A stretch of 64,000 nt of DNA from Enteractinococcus helveticum (lineage in GTDB: Bacteria > Actinomycetota > Actinomycetes > Actinomycetales > Micrococcaceae), in the NCBI RefSeq assembly GCF_020742345.1, contig NZ_DYXC01000142.1:30541-94540 (forward strand). Direction: 5' to 3'. Shown here one piece after another: positions 1 through 8,754 of the stretch (position 1 is the stretch's first letter; the number at the start of each line of letters is the position of its first letter). The notes below the pieces were generated by a model. The model was not told where the DNA came from. It searched no databases and saw only the letters and a list, made by a program, of their open reading frames with translations. The position numbers and the translations under genes were made by a program.

Positions 1-400
1 ATGAAATCAGCGCAACATCTGCTTCTTTATCGGATTCCACAGTAAATTCTTTACCATGTTGATCCGCTCGCTTTTCATGAGTGGCCTCCGCCACCGTTGG
101 GACGACTGCAGCGAATACCCGGATATTTTGGAGGACGTTAAAGACGTCCTTTTCGTCCGCGTTTCCGTCTAGAAGGTCTTGGCTGACTTTCGTCCAGGCC
201 TCATCCTCTAGTCCATCATCGGTATCGAATGCATGCAGCGGGTTTGCTGAACCTTCGATTCCCGTCCCAGAGAGATCTCGACCAGTCCAAGTGATTCCGG
301 CCGAGTCTGCTGGACGTCCAAACGCATCACGGTTCTGGCGTGCTAAATTCCGGTCGATTGCAGCTTGAATATGTCCAGGGAGTTGAGGTGTATCTGCCAT
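1..400 (-). CDS. SseB family protein (N-terminal part, cut by window edge)
   Basis: The gene starts at an ATG at 400 and runs off the left edge, so about 133 codons are visible, all open. The product begins MADTPQLPGHIQAAI. It resembles the SseB-family proteins encoded next to hisA in Micrococcaceae, whose exact role is unknown. A purine-rich AAGGGA precedes the start, and only 8 nt separate it from the hisA stop, so it is probably the last-translated part of the his operon. The family call rests on remembered sequence and context, not on a domain search. Confidence 0.7.
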   Translation of the reverse strand, partial: MADTPQLPGHIQAAIDRNLARQNRDAFGRPADSAGITWTGRDLSGTGIEGSANPLHAFDTDDGLEDEAWTKVSQDLLDGNADEKDVFNVLQNIRVFAAVVPTVAEATHEKRADQHGKEFTVESDKEADVALIS

Positions 401-408
401 GAATCCCT

Positions 409-1155
409 TTATACGTCTTGCACTGCTGAGCCGCTAGCGACTTGTAACGCTTGCGGTAGCGTGAATTGGCCGGCATACAGGGCTTTGCCGATGATCGCAC
501 CTTCAATTCCTTGGTCAACCATCTGAGCAAGCTGTTCAATATCCTCGAGAACAGAAATGCCGCCTGAAGCAATCACTGGTTTGCCAGTTTTCTGAGCAAT
601 CTGGCCCAGCAGCTCAGTATTCGGCCCGGTCAACGTACCATCTTTCGTAATGTCGGTGACCACATACCGAGCGCAGCCTGCTGCCTCAAGCCGGTCAAGG
701 ACATCCCACAGGTTGCCACCTTCTTCGACCCAACCACGAGTCGCTAATTGCTCACCCCGAACGTCAAGTCCGACAGCGATTTTGTCACCGAATTGGTCGA
801 TGACTTTTGCTGTCCAGTCTGGATTTTCTAGTGCGGCGGTCCCCAAATTTACTCGGGTAGCGCCCATCGCTAAGGCTTCTTCCAATGAAGCATCGTCGCG
901 CAAGCCACCAGAGAGCTCGATTTTGATACCCAGATCGGCGGTAATCCGACGAATGATTTCACGGTTGTTGCCGTGCCCGAAGGCTGCGTCAAGGTCGACC
1001 AGGTGGAGCCATTCAGCGCCAGCTTCCTGCCAACCAAGGGCCGCGTCAAACGGGTCACCGTAGTTTGTGGCAGTGCCGTATTCCCCTTGAACAAGGCGCA
1101 CGGCTTGGCCATTCTGAACATCAACGGCCGGTAGAAGTTGTAGTGGGGTGGTCAT
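409..1155 (-). CDS. hisA: Phosphoribosyl isomerase A (HisA/PriA)
   Basis: Isomerises ProFAR to PRFAR in histidine synthesis; the actinobacterial PriA type often also does the TrpF step of tryptophan synthesis. The 248-residue (beta/alpha)8 protein opens LQLLPAVDVQNGQAVRLVQG and carries HLVDLDAAFG, a second barrel-half Asp in VVTDITKDGTL, and the phosphate-binding ASGGIS and GAIIGKALY segments. These match mycobacterial PriA closely, but bifunctionality is inferred. The ATG at 1155 is preferred to one 16 codons upstream because GGAG lies 5 nt before it and the known N-terminus starts there. It follows a small membrane gene by 13 nt and precedes the SseB gene by 8 nt. Confidence 0.96.
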   Translation of the reverse strand: MTTPLQLLPAVDVQNGQAVRLVQGEYGTATNYGDPFDAALGWQEAGAEWLHLVDLDAAFGHGNNREIIRRITADLGIKIELSGGLRDDASLEEALAMGATRVNLGTAALENPDWTAKVIDQFGDKIAVGLDVRGEQLATRGWVEEGGNLWDVLDRLEAAGCARYVVTDITKDGTLTGPNTELLGQIAQKTGKPVIASGGISVLEDIEQLAQMVDQGIEGAIIGKALYAGQFTLPQALQVASGSAVQDV

Positions 1156-1168
1156 AGATTCTCCAAAG

Positions 1169-1333
1169 TTAGTTAGCCCAAGGGACGGTGAGGAATGCTG
1201 CAAGAATGGCTAAAGCGCCAAGGATGATAAACGAAACACGAACCCATATTGGCGCCTTTTGACGATGCAGGGACCAGGCGCCACCGATGAGGATGCCGCC
1301 CAGTGCCAGTAATAATGTGGACCACCATGGCAT
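1169..1333 (-). CDS. Small hypothetical membrane protein (54 aa)
   Basis: A 54-codon reading frame lies between hisH and hisA. Its ATG overlaps the hisH stop by one base (TGATG), a classic translational-coupling arrangement. The product has two hydrophobic stretches (about residues 5-19 and 33-50) separated by a short basic loop SLHRQKAPIW, so it should be a two-pass membrane peptide. Small membrane proteins occupy this place in related actinobacteria. No function is known or claimed. The tight spacing on both sides and good hydrophobic pattern support it as a real gene. Confidence 0.7.
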   Translation of the reverse strand: MPWWSTLLLALGGILIGGAWSLHRQKAPIWVRVSFIILGALAILAAFLTVPWAN

Positions 1334-1971
1334 CAGAAACTACCCATCCAATTCTGTAATACGGTCAGGCCAGCGCGACCCGACAACTCTGGATGGAATT
1401 GGACACCGACAAGCGGCCCATTTTCCACCGCAGCAATAAAATCGCCGTCATGGTAACCCCACGAAACCTGCGGTGGCACCATGGATTCAATGCTCTGGTC
1501 AAATTCCCATTCAAGAACGGCATATGAATGTGAGAAGTAGTATCGTTCTTCACCGAGACCAGCAAATAGGACGGTGTCGGCAGCAGGGTGGACTTCACTC
1601 CAGCCAATATGTGGCACTGCCTCCGTTGCCAGCTTTTTAACTGTGCCTGGCCATTCCCCCATGCCGTCATATTTGCCAAATTCTTCGGAAGCGTCGAACA
1701 GGTACTGGTGCCCCACACATATGCCAAGCACGGGGCGACCACCAGCCACGCGTTGTCCCACCCAGCGGGGAATGCTGAGTCGTTCCATGGCTTTCTTGGA
1801 GGCACCGAAGGCTCCGTTGCCAGGCAGGATCATTCCCTCAGCGGCCAGCAAGGTTTGACCTTCAGAGGTCACAACGACGTCAGCACCTAGATGTTCCAAA
1901 GCGTTCACTAAAGATCCCAGATTGCCAATGCCATAGTCTGCCACGGCAATGGTTGGTTTGGTCTGCGACAC
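1333..1971 (-). CDS. hisH: Imidazole glycerol phosphate synthase, glutaminase subunit HisH
   Basis: Class I glutamine amidotransferase that feeds ammonia to HisF to make imidazole glycerol phosphate and AICAR. The 212-residue protein has the early DYGIGNLGS segment, the oxyanion-strand region LPGNGAF, the nucleophile C85 in GICVGHQYLF, and the His-x-Glu pair in VQFHPELSG near the C-terminus. The residue after the nucleophile elbow is His (GHQ) where most HisH have Met (GMQ). The start is GTG, overlapping the hisB TAG by one base. hisF is not in the window. Confidence 0.96.
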   Translation of the reverse strand: MSQTKPTIAVADYGIGNLGSLVNALEHLGADVVVTSEGQTLLAAEGMILPGNGAFGASKKAMERLSIPRWVGQRVAGGRPVLGICVGHQYLFDASEEFGKYDGMGEWPGTVKKLATEAVPHIGWSEVHPAADTVLFAGLGEERYYFSHSYAVLEWEFDQSIESMVPPQVSWGYHDGDFIAAVENGPLVGVQFHPELSGRAGLTVLQNWMGSF

Positions 1972-2588
1972 TACAGAGCACCCTTAGTGGATGGGATGCC
2001 CTCAACGCGTGGATCATCCTCTATTGCTTGACGTAAAGCCCGAGCTAATGCTTTGAATTGCACTTCCACGATATGGTGCGGATCTCTACCGCGCAGTAAA
2101 TCGATGTGGACGTTAATGGCAGCGTGGAATGTAAATGATTCAAAGACATGGCGTGTCATCGCGCCCGTAAAGTGTCCCCCAATCAGGTGATACACCTGGG
2201 CCTCTGATTCGCCTTCGTGCACGAAGTAGGGGCGTCCTGAAAGATCCACAGTGGCTCTGGCAAGAGCCTCATCCATCGGGATCGTGGCTTCGCCATAACG
2301 GCGGATACCTCGTTTGTCGCCCAGGGCTACTTTGAAAACTTCCCCGAGAGTAATCGCCACATCTTCTACGGTGTGATGGACATCGATATGCGTGTCGCCA
2401 GTCGCTTGCACCGTGAGGTCCAGGAGCGAGTGACGGCTAAGCGCATCGAGCATATGATCATAAAACGGTACACCGGTGGAGATATTTGACGTCCCGGTAC
2501 CATCGAGGTCGAGTTCAACGTAAACATCGGACTCAGATGTTGTGCGTTTCATCGATGCTTTACGACCGGAGATCAGTTCAGCTGCCAT
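1971..2588 (-). CDS. hisB: Imidazoleglycerol-phosphate dehydratase
   Basis: Dehydrates imidazole glycerol phosphate to imidazole acetol phosphate. The 205-residue monofunctional form (no phosphatase domain) carries the two duplicated metal-binding motifs: DTHIDVHHTVEDVA about residues 66-79 and RDPHHIVEVQFKA near residue 170. An AAGGAG lies about 13 nt before the ATG, somewhat far, and an internal ATG at residue 13 (MKRTTSESDV) is a possible alternative start. It is coupled to hisH by a one-base stop/start overlap and lies 80 nt after hisC. Confidence 0.97.
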   Translation of the reverse strand: MAAELISGRKASMKRTTSESDVYVELDLDGTGTSNISTGVPFYDHMLDALSRHSLLDLTVQATGDTHIDVHHTVEDVAITLGEVFKVALGDKRGIRRYGEATIPMDEALARATVDLSGRPYFVHEGESEAQVYHLIGGHFTGAMTRHVFESFTFHAAINVHIDLLRGRDPHHIVEVQFKALARALRQAIEDDPRVEGIPSTKGAL

Positions 2589-2668
2589 TGAGGTCAGGAA
2601 ACTCCTTATTCGACAATTAATTTGGTGCGATCCCTAAGTGTAGTCGTCACCAGGTCTGACAAACTATC

Positions 2669-3814
2669 TTAGGCACCAATTACTTCCCGTAGCGCAACAA
2701 GAAATGCCGTGGTTTCTTCCTCGGTACCGGCGGTCACTCGAAGATGATGTGGGATGCCCACATCACGAATAAGCACACCGCGATCCAGCAGCCCCTGCCA
2801 GACCGCGTGAGCATCTTCGAGCCAGCCGAAGAATACAAAGTTGGAATCTGACACTGCAGGTTTCAGACCCATCTGCCGAAGTTCCTCAACGATTCGGTTT
2901 CGTTGAGCCTTAATCTCACCGACAGTCGCTAAGAGAACGTCAACATGTTGGAGGGCAGCATTTGCTGCTGCCTGGGTGATGGCTGACAAGTGATAAGGCA
3001 ATCTGACAAGCCGAAGAGCGTCAGTGACTTGTGGCGATGTAGCCAAGTAGCCAACTCTGGCGCCGGCCAAAGCAAAGGCTTTAGACATTGTGCGTGAGAT
3101 AATTAATCGCTCTCGCCCATCAAGGAGAGTCAGAGCTGATTTAGTAGTGTCCAGGGAAAATTCTTCATAAGCTTCATCGACAACCACTATGGCGTTGAAC
3201 GCTTGACTGGCCTCATAGACCGCTTCTACGACGTCGAGTCCGAGTGCCGTGCCGGTGGGGTTATTGGGCGAGCACAAGAACACAATATCTGGTTGTGAGT
3301 CTTTGACCTGTTGAGCAGCAGATTCTGGGCTGAGGGTAAAATCGTCCGCACGAATTCCAGCGATGTATTCAGTGTTCGTACCGGATGCGAGCAGCGGATA
3401 CATCGAATAGGTCGGCGGAAAGCTCAAAATTTTCCGTTCAGGTCCGCCAAATGCCTGCAGAATTTGCTGCAACACTTCATTGGACCCATTCGCAGCCCAA
3501 ATATTATCTTCGGTAAGGCCATGGCCAAGATAGCGTGCCAGGCGTTGACGTAGCTCTGTGAATTCACGATCGGGATAACGATTCAGCGAAGACGCAGCGT
3601 CAAGCACCGCAGCACCAATGGCATCCACGACAACTTGTGGTACCGGATGCGTATTCTCATTGGTGTTAAGGAGATGCTGGACCTCCAGCTGCGGGGCACC
3701 ATATGGCGACTGCCCGCGTAAATTATCGCGAAGCGGTAATGCTTCCAATGCAGTAGTGCTGGCCTGTTCTTGCTGATTAGTCACGGCAATAAGCATAGCC
3801 TGGGTCGAACTCAC
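2669..3814 (-). CDS. hisC: Histidinol-phosphate aminotransferase
   Basis: PLP-dependent fold-type I aminotransferase that converts imidazole acetol phosphate to histidinol phosphate. Family landmarks are LNTNENTHP (substrate end), ANGSNEVLQQI, SPNNPTGTALG, VVDEAYEEF, and SRTMSKAFALAGARVGY with the PLP-binding lysine. Length (381 aa) is normal. The GTG at 3814 gives the longest frame, but an ATG at 3796 is equally possible; neither has a clear Shine-Dalgarno. It is 30 nt downstream of the LysM gene and begins the hisC-B-H-A run. Confidence 0.95.
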   Translation of the reverse strand: MSSTQAMLIAVTNQQEQASTTALEALPLRDNLRGQSPYGAPQLEVQHLLNTNENTHPVPQVVVDAIGAAVLDAASSLNRYPDREFTELRQRLARYLGHGLTEDNIWAANGSNEVLQQILQAFGGPERKILSFPPTYSMYPLLASGTNTEYIAGIRADDFTLSPESAAQQVKDSQPDIVFLCSPNNPTGTALGLDVVEAVYEASQAFNAIVVVDEAYEEFSLDTTKSALTLLDGRERLIISRTMSKAFALAGARVGYLATSPQVTDALRLVRLPYHLSAITQAAANAALQHVDVLLATVGEIKAQRNRIVEELRQMGLKPAVSDSNFVFFGWLEDAHAVWQGLLDRGVLIRDVGIPHHLRVTAGTEEETTAFLVALREVIGA

Positions 3815-3844
3815 AAAACTAAGAGTGACGCCACGGGCTGATCG

Positions 3845-4192
3845 CTAGTCCTGTTCAACGGGAACAAACAGTCTCTGACCGACTTTCAAGTCAGACGTTT
3901 TTAGATCGTTATACGTCATGATTTGTTCCAAAACGGCGGCACGATCATTGTTTTGTGCCAAGCGAGACGAAATTTCCCATAGTGTGTCGCCTGGCTGCAC
4001 CACGATCATCTGGTAAACATCAGCAGATTGCTGATCAGCGGCAATAGCCGGAGCAATAGGTTGCTGGAACCACACGGTTGCCAGCAGAATTGCCAGCCCG
4101 GCCAACACCACGCACACTACGCACAAACGGATGACAAGGACGCCCCGAGATGTCACTCTAAGGTTTTTGGGCAATGACGGGAGGTTGCTCAT
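3845..4192 (-). CDS. LysM domain membrane-anchored protein
   Basis: A 115-residue protein with a short cytoplasmic N-terminus, one transmembrane segment (about residues 19-40, rich in V/L/I/C), a short linker and one C-terminal LysM motif (VVQPGDTLWEISSRLA through LKVGQRLFVPV), which binds peptidoglycan. The ATG at 4192 follows AAGGTGGG at suitable spacing; a longer frame upstream has no such signal. In relatives a LysM gene sits between lexA and hisC. Here the hisC neighbour is conserved but the next gene upstream is the DinG-type helicase. Role beyond cell-wall association is unknown. Confidence 0.85.
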   Translation of the reverse strand: MSNLPSLPKNLRVTSRGVLVIRLCVVCVVLAGLAILLATVWFQQPIAPAIAADQQSADVYQMIVVQPGDTLWEISSRLAQNNDRAAVLEQIMTYNDLKTSDLKVGQRLFVPVEQD

Positions 4193-4336
4193 CGAAACCC
4201 ACCTTCTGTTGTTTGAATCATCATGGTCATGACTCATTGAAACAACTAGGTAGGACACTGTAAGCAGTTCAGGCCAAACGACGTGCGATGCCACCGGCGA
4301 CGTGAACTGTCATTAGCCGAGGACCGTGGATGAGAT

Positions 4337-6382
4337 TTAGTTTCCCTTTTGGAGTCCGGCGGAAAGACTCTCGAGGCTTGTGAGGACTTGTTTGAGTGAC
4401 CCGGTAGACCAAAAATTTGGCATCGAGGCTCGCAGGAATCCACTGTACCCGGCGCTTGCTAGACGCGAGTCGAGAACAGCAACAACTCCACGATCCGACG
4501 TTGATCGGATCAGACGCCCAGCACCTTGGGCTAGCCGAACGGCGGCATGGCTAGCCGAAACCGCCATAAATCCGTTACCGCCGCGTTGGCTGATATATCG
4601 GGCACGCGCTGCGGCAAGTGGATCATCTGGTCGAGGAAATGGAAGCCGGTCAATAGTTACCAGACGGAGAGTCTCTCCGGGGACGTCAACCCCCTGCCAC
4701 AAGGTCAGTGTCCCAAAAAGACAGGCTCGTGGGTCTTCGGTGAACTCATCGATGAGTCCCGACAGTGTTGATTCCCCTTGCACCAGAATGTTGAGTTTGT
4801 CCCCAAAACGCAGGCGCATCTCATCGGCGGCAGCCTTGGCAGCACTACGCGAAGAAAACAGGCACAAGGCTCCCCCATCTGAGGCAGCTAACAGCTGCTC
4901 AAGCCGCTCATGCGATTGGGCAGAAGGTTGCGGACCTGGTTTGGGCAAATCATCGGCGACATACAGGATTCCCTGTCTGGGATAGTCAAAAGGGCTGCCC
5001 ACATCCAGGGTCTTATATTTGGCACCACCATTAAGGGTGAACCCTAAATCATTGGTTATAGTATCAAACTTGCCACCAACGGTCAGCGTCGCCGACGTCA
5101 AGATCGTGGTGGATTCGTTGAGTAATTTATCGCGGAATTTCCCAGCAATCGATAGTGGCGCCGCATAGAGTAACGGTGCTGCATGCGGATCAGCTTCCAC
5201 CCATCCTTGGCCGGGTTCAAAATGTGAAGGACGAGTCGCCCAAACAACCGTATCCCCCTTGGGCTGTGAGCCCGCGGAGAGGAGTTGTTCGGTGGTCTCT
5301 AAAATTTCGGTGAGACGATTTTTGACCAACTGGCGATTCGACTCTTCAGTTTCGGTGCCACCGTTACCTTTGAGATCGCTGAGCATTTGTCGCGTCTCGT
5401 CTCGAACGCTTTCTAAAGCTGTTAATTGGTGTTCATTGAGGCCCTGAGCAAACCACCCGGTCGGCGCCGAAGCAAAAGCAGCTTCCATCGAGGCGGCCGC
5501 ATCAGTCAGATCCGTGGCAACCACTGCTGCTTCTTGCCTTGCTTGTTTCGCGGCACTTCGAATCATAGACGCAGACAGATGCAGCGTCACTGCCGACGTC
5601 ACGCGGTCCATGAGTTCGTGAGCCTCGTCGATGATAATCGCATCAGCCTCGGGCATGATGTTGAGGTCTTCGAAGGCAGCGATGGCCAGCATCGCATGGT
5701 TGGTCACGATGATGTCGGATTCGGCTGCAGCCTGACGGGCCAGTTCCGAAAAGCATTCTTCAGCGAATGGACATTTGCTAGCACCGATACACTCGCGGGC
5801 CGATACCGATACTTGACGCCAAGCTTCATCGGTAACCCCGGGTTTCAGATCATCACGATCTCCGGTATCGGTTTCTTCTGCCCACGAACGCAATCGAATG
5901 ACTTCTTCGCCAAGTTGGGACAGCGGTTGGCCCACGACATCTGTGGTCGTTAGCAAACTGTCATCTTCGGTTTCGATCACGGCGCCGTGCAGTTTGTGTT
6001 TGCACACGTAGTTAGCACGGCCTTTCAACAGTGCCACATCGATGCTGCGCGGTAAGGCCGGTTCCAAGGTGTCCAGTAGTCGCGGAATGTCACGACTAAT
6101 AATCTGGCTTTGCAGCGCAAGGGTCGCGGTAGCGATGACCACGGGTGACTCACTGGCCAGTGTGTAATCGATGGCGGGGACCAAATAGGCCAGGGACTTA
6201 CCAGTACCAGTGCCAGCCTGCACGACCAGATGGGTCCCGGTCTGCAGGGCGCTGGCAACTTCAGTTGCCATGAGTTGTTGACCTGGACGGGTCTGCCCAC
6301 CGAGTTCGGCAACGGCATCAGCCAGCCATTCGCTAACTTGCGTTTGGCTGGCTGTGTTGGTTACCGGTTGATTACCGGACAT
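4337..6382 (-). CDS. ATP-dependent DNA helicase, DinG/YoaA type
   Basis: Superfamily 2 iron-sulfur helicase (XPD-like), 681 aa. Visible motifs in order: Walker A QAGTGTGKS (about residues 55-63), cysteines C127, C198, C204 and C210 that would hold a 4Fe-4S cluster, the DEAH box IIIDEAHEL (250-258), the VTNHAML motif, and C-terminal RLPFPRPDDP and GAGRLIRS helicase motifs. Such enzymes act on structured DNA and R-loops. The ATG overlaps the end of hflX by 11 nt, so the two are co-translated. DinG and YoaA cannot be separated from sequence alone. Confidence 0.93.
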   Translation of the reverse strand: MSGNQPVTNTASQTQVSEWLADAVAELGGQTRPGQQLMATEVASALQTGTHLVVQAGTGTGKSLAYLVPAIDYTLASESPVVIATATLALQSQIISRDIPRLLDTLEPALPRSIDVALLKGRANYVCKHKLHGAVIETEDDSLLTTTDVVGQPLSQLGEEVIRLRSWAEETDTGDRDDLKPGVTDEAWRQVSVSARECIGASKCPFAEECFSELARQAAAESDIIVTNHAMLAIAAFEDLNIMPEADAIIIDEAHELMDRVTSAVTLHLSASMIRSAAKQARQEAAVVATDLTDAAASMEAAFASAPTGWFAQGLNEHQLTALESVRDETRQMLSDLKGNGGTETEESNRQLVKNRLTEILETTEQLLSAGSQPKGDTVVWATRPSHFEPGQGWVEADPHAAPLLYAAPLSIAGKFRDKLLNESTTILTSATLTVGGKFDTITNDLGFTLNGGAKYKTLDVGSPFDYPRQGILYVADDLPKPGPQPSAQSHERLEQLLAASDGGALCLFSSRSAAKAAADEMRLRFGDKLNILVQGESTLSGLIDEFTEDPRACLFGTLTLWQGVDVPGETLRLVTIDRLPFPRPDDPLAAARARYISQRGGNGFMAVSASHAAVRLAQGAGRLIRSTSDRGVVAVLDSRLASAGYSGFLRASMPNFWSTGSLKQVLTSLESLSAGLQKGN

Positions 6383-7910
6383 AGCTTAAGTAGTGGTCCT
6401 TATCCTCTGGATACACCAGCACGGTCAAGGCGGTGCCTTCCGGCTCATAGGTTTCGGCCAGAATTTCGGTGTCATCCGAGTGTAGTCGGTTCACGACGTC
6501 GCCGTCGGTATATGGCACCAGTAGATCCATGTGAACGCTAGGTCGTGGCAATCCCTCGGCGATGGCCGCTTCGAGTTCTGGGAACCCTTCCCCGGTCGCC
6601 GCTGAGACGACAAGCGCACTGGGGTATCGGCGTCGTAGTCGCGCTAAAACCATAGGATCTGAAGCATCGGCTTTGTTGAAGACGATGAGCTCTTGGATAT
6701 CAGCAATATTGGTGTCGAGAAACACCTGATGGACTGCTTCGATCTGAGCTTCAGGTTCAGGATGTGATGCGTCCACGACGTGTAAGATCAGGTCCGCTTC
6801 ATCGACTTCTTCCAGCGTGGAGCGAAAGGCTTCAACCAATTGTGTTGGCAGCTGGCGTACAAACCCGACAGTGTCTGACAAGGTATATGCAATGCCATCG
6901 TCGGTTTGGGCTGCACGGACAGTTGGGTCCAGGGTTGCGAACAAGGCGTTTTCGACCAGGACGCCTGCTTTGGTCAGCCTGTTGAGGATGGATGATTTTC
7001 CTGCGTTGGTATACCCAGCAATTGCCACCGATGGGATTTGGTTGCGACGACGACGAGCGCGCTTTGTCCGGCGAGCGCTTTCCATGTGCTTGATGTCGCG
7101 ACGCAATTTCGCCATCCGGTCACGAATGCGACGTCGGTCGAGTTCGATTTTCGTTTCACCAGGACCGCGCGACCCAATACCGGCACCGCCGGCGGCCTGT
7201 CCACCGGCCTGCCTTGACATGGATTCGCCCCAACCACGCAGGCGCGGCAATAGGTATTCCAGCTGGGCTAGTTCAACTTGGGCTTTACCTTCTTTGGATT
7301 GTGCGTGTTGCGCAAAAATATCCAGGATCAGCGCCGTGCGGTCGATGACTTTCACACCGACAACATCTTCTAGTCCACGGCGTTGTGATGGGGCCAGTTC
7401 GGTATCGACGATGACGGTATCAGCGGCTTGTTCTTGGACGATATCTCGCAGTTGTTGTGCTTTTCCGCGGCCCAGAAACGTTGCGGGGTCAGGTGCGTGC
7501 CGACGCTGAATGATGCCGTCGAGCACTGTCGACCCGGCTGTATGGGCTAGGGCAGCCAGCTCTTGGAGTGAGTGCTCTGCTTCAGTTACGGAACCGTCAG
7601 TCCATAGGCCTGCCAGGACGACTTTTTCCAAACGAAGTTTACGATATTCTACTTCTGTAATGTCATCGAGTTCAGTTGATAAACCCTCTACACGCCGCAG
7701 CGCATGGCGCTTTTCGAGATCAAACTGATCACCATCAAATACAGTATGGTTCGACCCTCCTTCGTCCAGCGCTTGAGCACCCGCAGAACGAGAGTCCTCA
7801 ACCGCACTTATCTGCGAAGCTTTCGCATCGTCGGCGGACAAGATTCGGTTGATCAGCGCTTTGACTTGCTCGTCAACTTGAGGATCAGAGGGTTCGTATG
7901 GTGTGACCAT
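6372..7910 (-). CDS. hflX: GTPase HflX
   Basis: Ribosome-associated GTPase that splits or rescues stalled ribosomes. The 512-residue protein has the HflX N-terminal domain (VVLAGLWTDGSVTEAEHSL, then RRHAPDPATFLGRGK), a glycine-rich linker RQAGGQAAGGAGIGSRGPGE, then the G domain: GYTNAGKS (about 299-306), DTVGFVRQLP and FNKAD. It has about 90 extra N-terminal residues, as is usual in actinobacteria. AAGGAG lies 3-4 nt before the ATG. It is the first gene of an hflX-dinG unit. Confidence 0.97.
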   Translation of the reverse strand: MVTPYEPSDPQVDEQVKALINRILSADDAKASQISAVEDSRSAGAQALDEGGSNHTVFDGDQFDLEKRHALRRVEGLSTELDDITEVEYRKLRLEKVVLAGLWTDGSVTEAEHSLQELAALAHTAGSTVLDGIIQRRHAPDPATFLGRGKAQQLRDIVQEQAADTVIVDTELAPSQRRGLEDVVGVKVIDRTALILDIFAQHAQSKEGKAQVELAQLEYLLPRLRGWGESMSRQAGGQAAGGAGIGSRGPGETKIELDRRRIRDRMAKLRRDIKHMESARRTKRARRRRNQIPSVAIAGYTNAGKSSILNRLTKAGVLVENALFATLDPTVRAAQTDDGIAYTLSDTVGFVRQLPTQLVEAFRSTLEEVDEADLILHVVDASHPEPEAQIEAVHQVFLDTNIADIQELIVFNKADASDPMVLARLRRRYPSALVVSAATGEGFPELEAAIAEGLPRPSVHMDLLVPYTDGDVVNRLHSDDTEILAETYEPEGTALTVLVYPEDKDHYLSYVR

Positions 7911-8118
7911 TTTCTCCTTGTTCAGAGGCTTTTCCTTACGTTGTAGTATGTCACATTTACTGTCATTAAGCCCATGATCTCGGGCTTTTCGTGGGGAACG
8001 CGTGGTGATTTTTCTATCAAATACATCTGTCTATAACAACAGCGTGCAGAGAGGAAATATTCCAGTTGACACACCGTGCCAACATGGTGCTGTGCCGCAG
8101 CGAATGTCCGGAACGTAC

Positions 8119-8124
8119 TACACT
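8119..8124 (+). promoter_or_regulatory. Probable -10 element (TACACT) of a leaderless transcript
   Basis: TACACT lies 9 nt before the ATG at 8134, and no Shine-Dalgarno sequence is present. This places the expected transcription start within a few bases of the start codon, as in leaderless actinobacterial mRNAs. The -35 region is not convincing: a TTGACA at 8066-8071 is too far upstream to pair with it. Confidence 0.45.
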
Positions 8125-8133
8125 ACAAAGACC

Positions 8134-8754
8134 ATGAATGAGCATTATTTCTCCTCCAGTCCGTCTGGCCAAGATCGTCGGCGTGTAGTCGATGTCGAGC
8201 TTGCCGAACAAGATGTTCAAGTTGAGACCTCTGGCAGCATTTTTTCTCCCGATGGGGTGGATCGCGGGACACGTGTCCTCTTGGAGGTCGTAGCTGATCC
8301 CCCTGCCGCGGGAGAATTCCTCGATATTGGGTCCGGATGGGGGCCCATTGCACTGACGATGGGGTTACTTTCGCCGGGTGCGGACATCACGGCCGTAGAG
8401 GTCAATGAACGCGCAGCGATGCTGACCCAGACAAACGCTGCACGTCTCGGGATCGACAACATCAGGGTCCAACACCCGGACGATGTTTCTACAGGTGCTA
8501 CTTTCGATCTGATCTGGTCAAATCCCCCGATTCGAATTGGTAAGACTGCCTTACATGACATCTTGACCCGGTGGCTACCTACGCTGAAACCTGGCGGCCA
8601 AGCGTGGCTCGTAGTGGCTAAGAAACTCGGCGCTGATTCATTATTGCCTTGGATCCAATCCATGCTCGATGCGAAGGCACCTGGCGAATTTTCTGTTCGT
8701 CGGGCCGCTACAGATAAAGGCTTTCGAGTACTCCTTGTGGAACGCGTCTTATAA
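8134..8754 (+). CDS. Class I SAM-dependent methyltransferase, RsmC-like
   Basis: A 206-residue protein of the MTS family seen in the C-terminal half of the 16S rRNA m2G methyltransferases RsmC/RsmD-like. It has the SAM-binding FLDIGSGWGPIAL (motif I), TAVEVNERA (acidic loop), and the substrate motif LIWSNPPIRIGK, a variant of NPPFH. The start at 8134 fits the family N-terminus (MNEHYFSSSPSG); an upstream in-frame ATG at 8002 would add 44 poorly conserved residues. It lies between hflX and the dapF homologue, as in relatives, and its stop overlaps the convergent gene by 6 nt. The exact RNA target is not known. Confidence 0.85.
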   Translation: MNEHYFSSSPSGQDRRRVVDVELAEQDVQVETSGSIFSPDGVDRGTRVLLEVVADPPAAGEFLDIGSGWGPIALTMGLLSPGADITAVEVNERAAMLTQTNAARLGIDNIRVQHPDDVSTGATFDLIWSNPPIRIGKTALHDILTRWLPTLKPGGQAWLVVAKKLGADSLLPWIQSMLDAKAPGEFSVRRAATDKGFRVLLVERVL

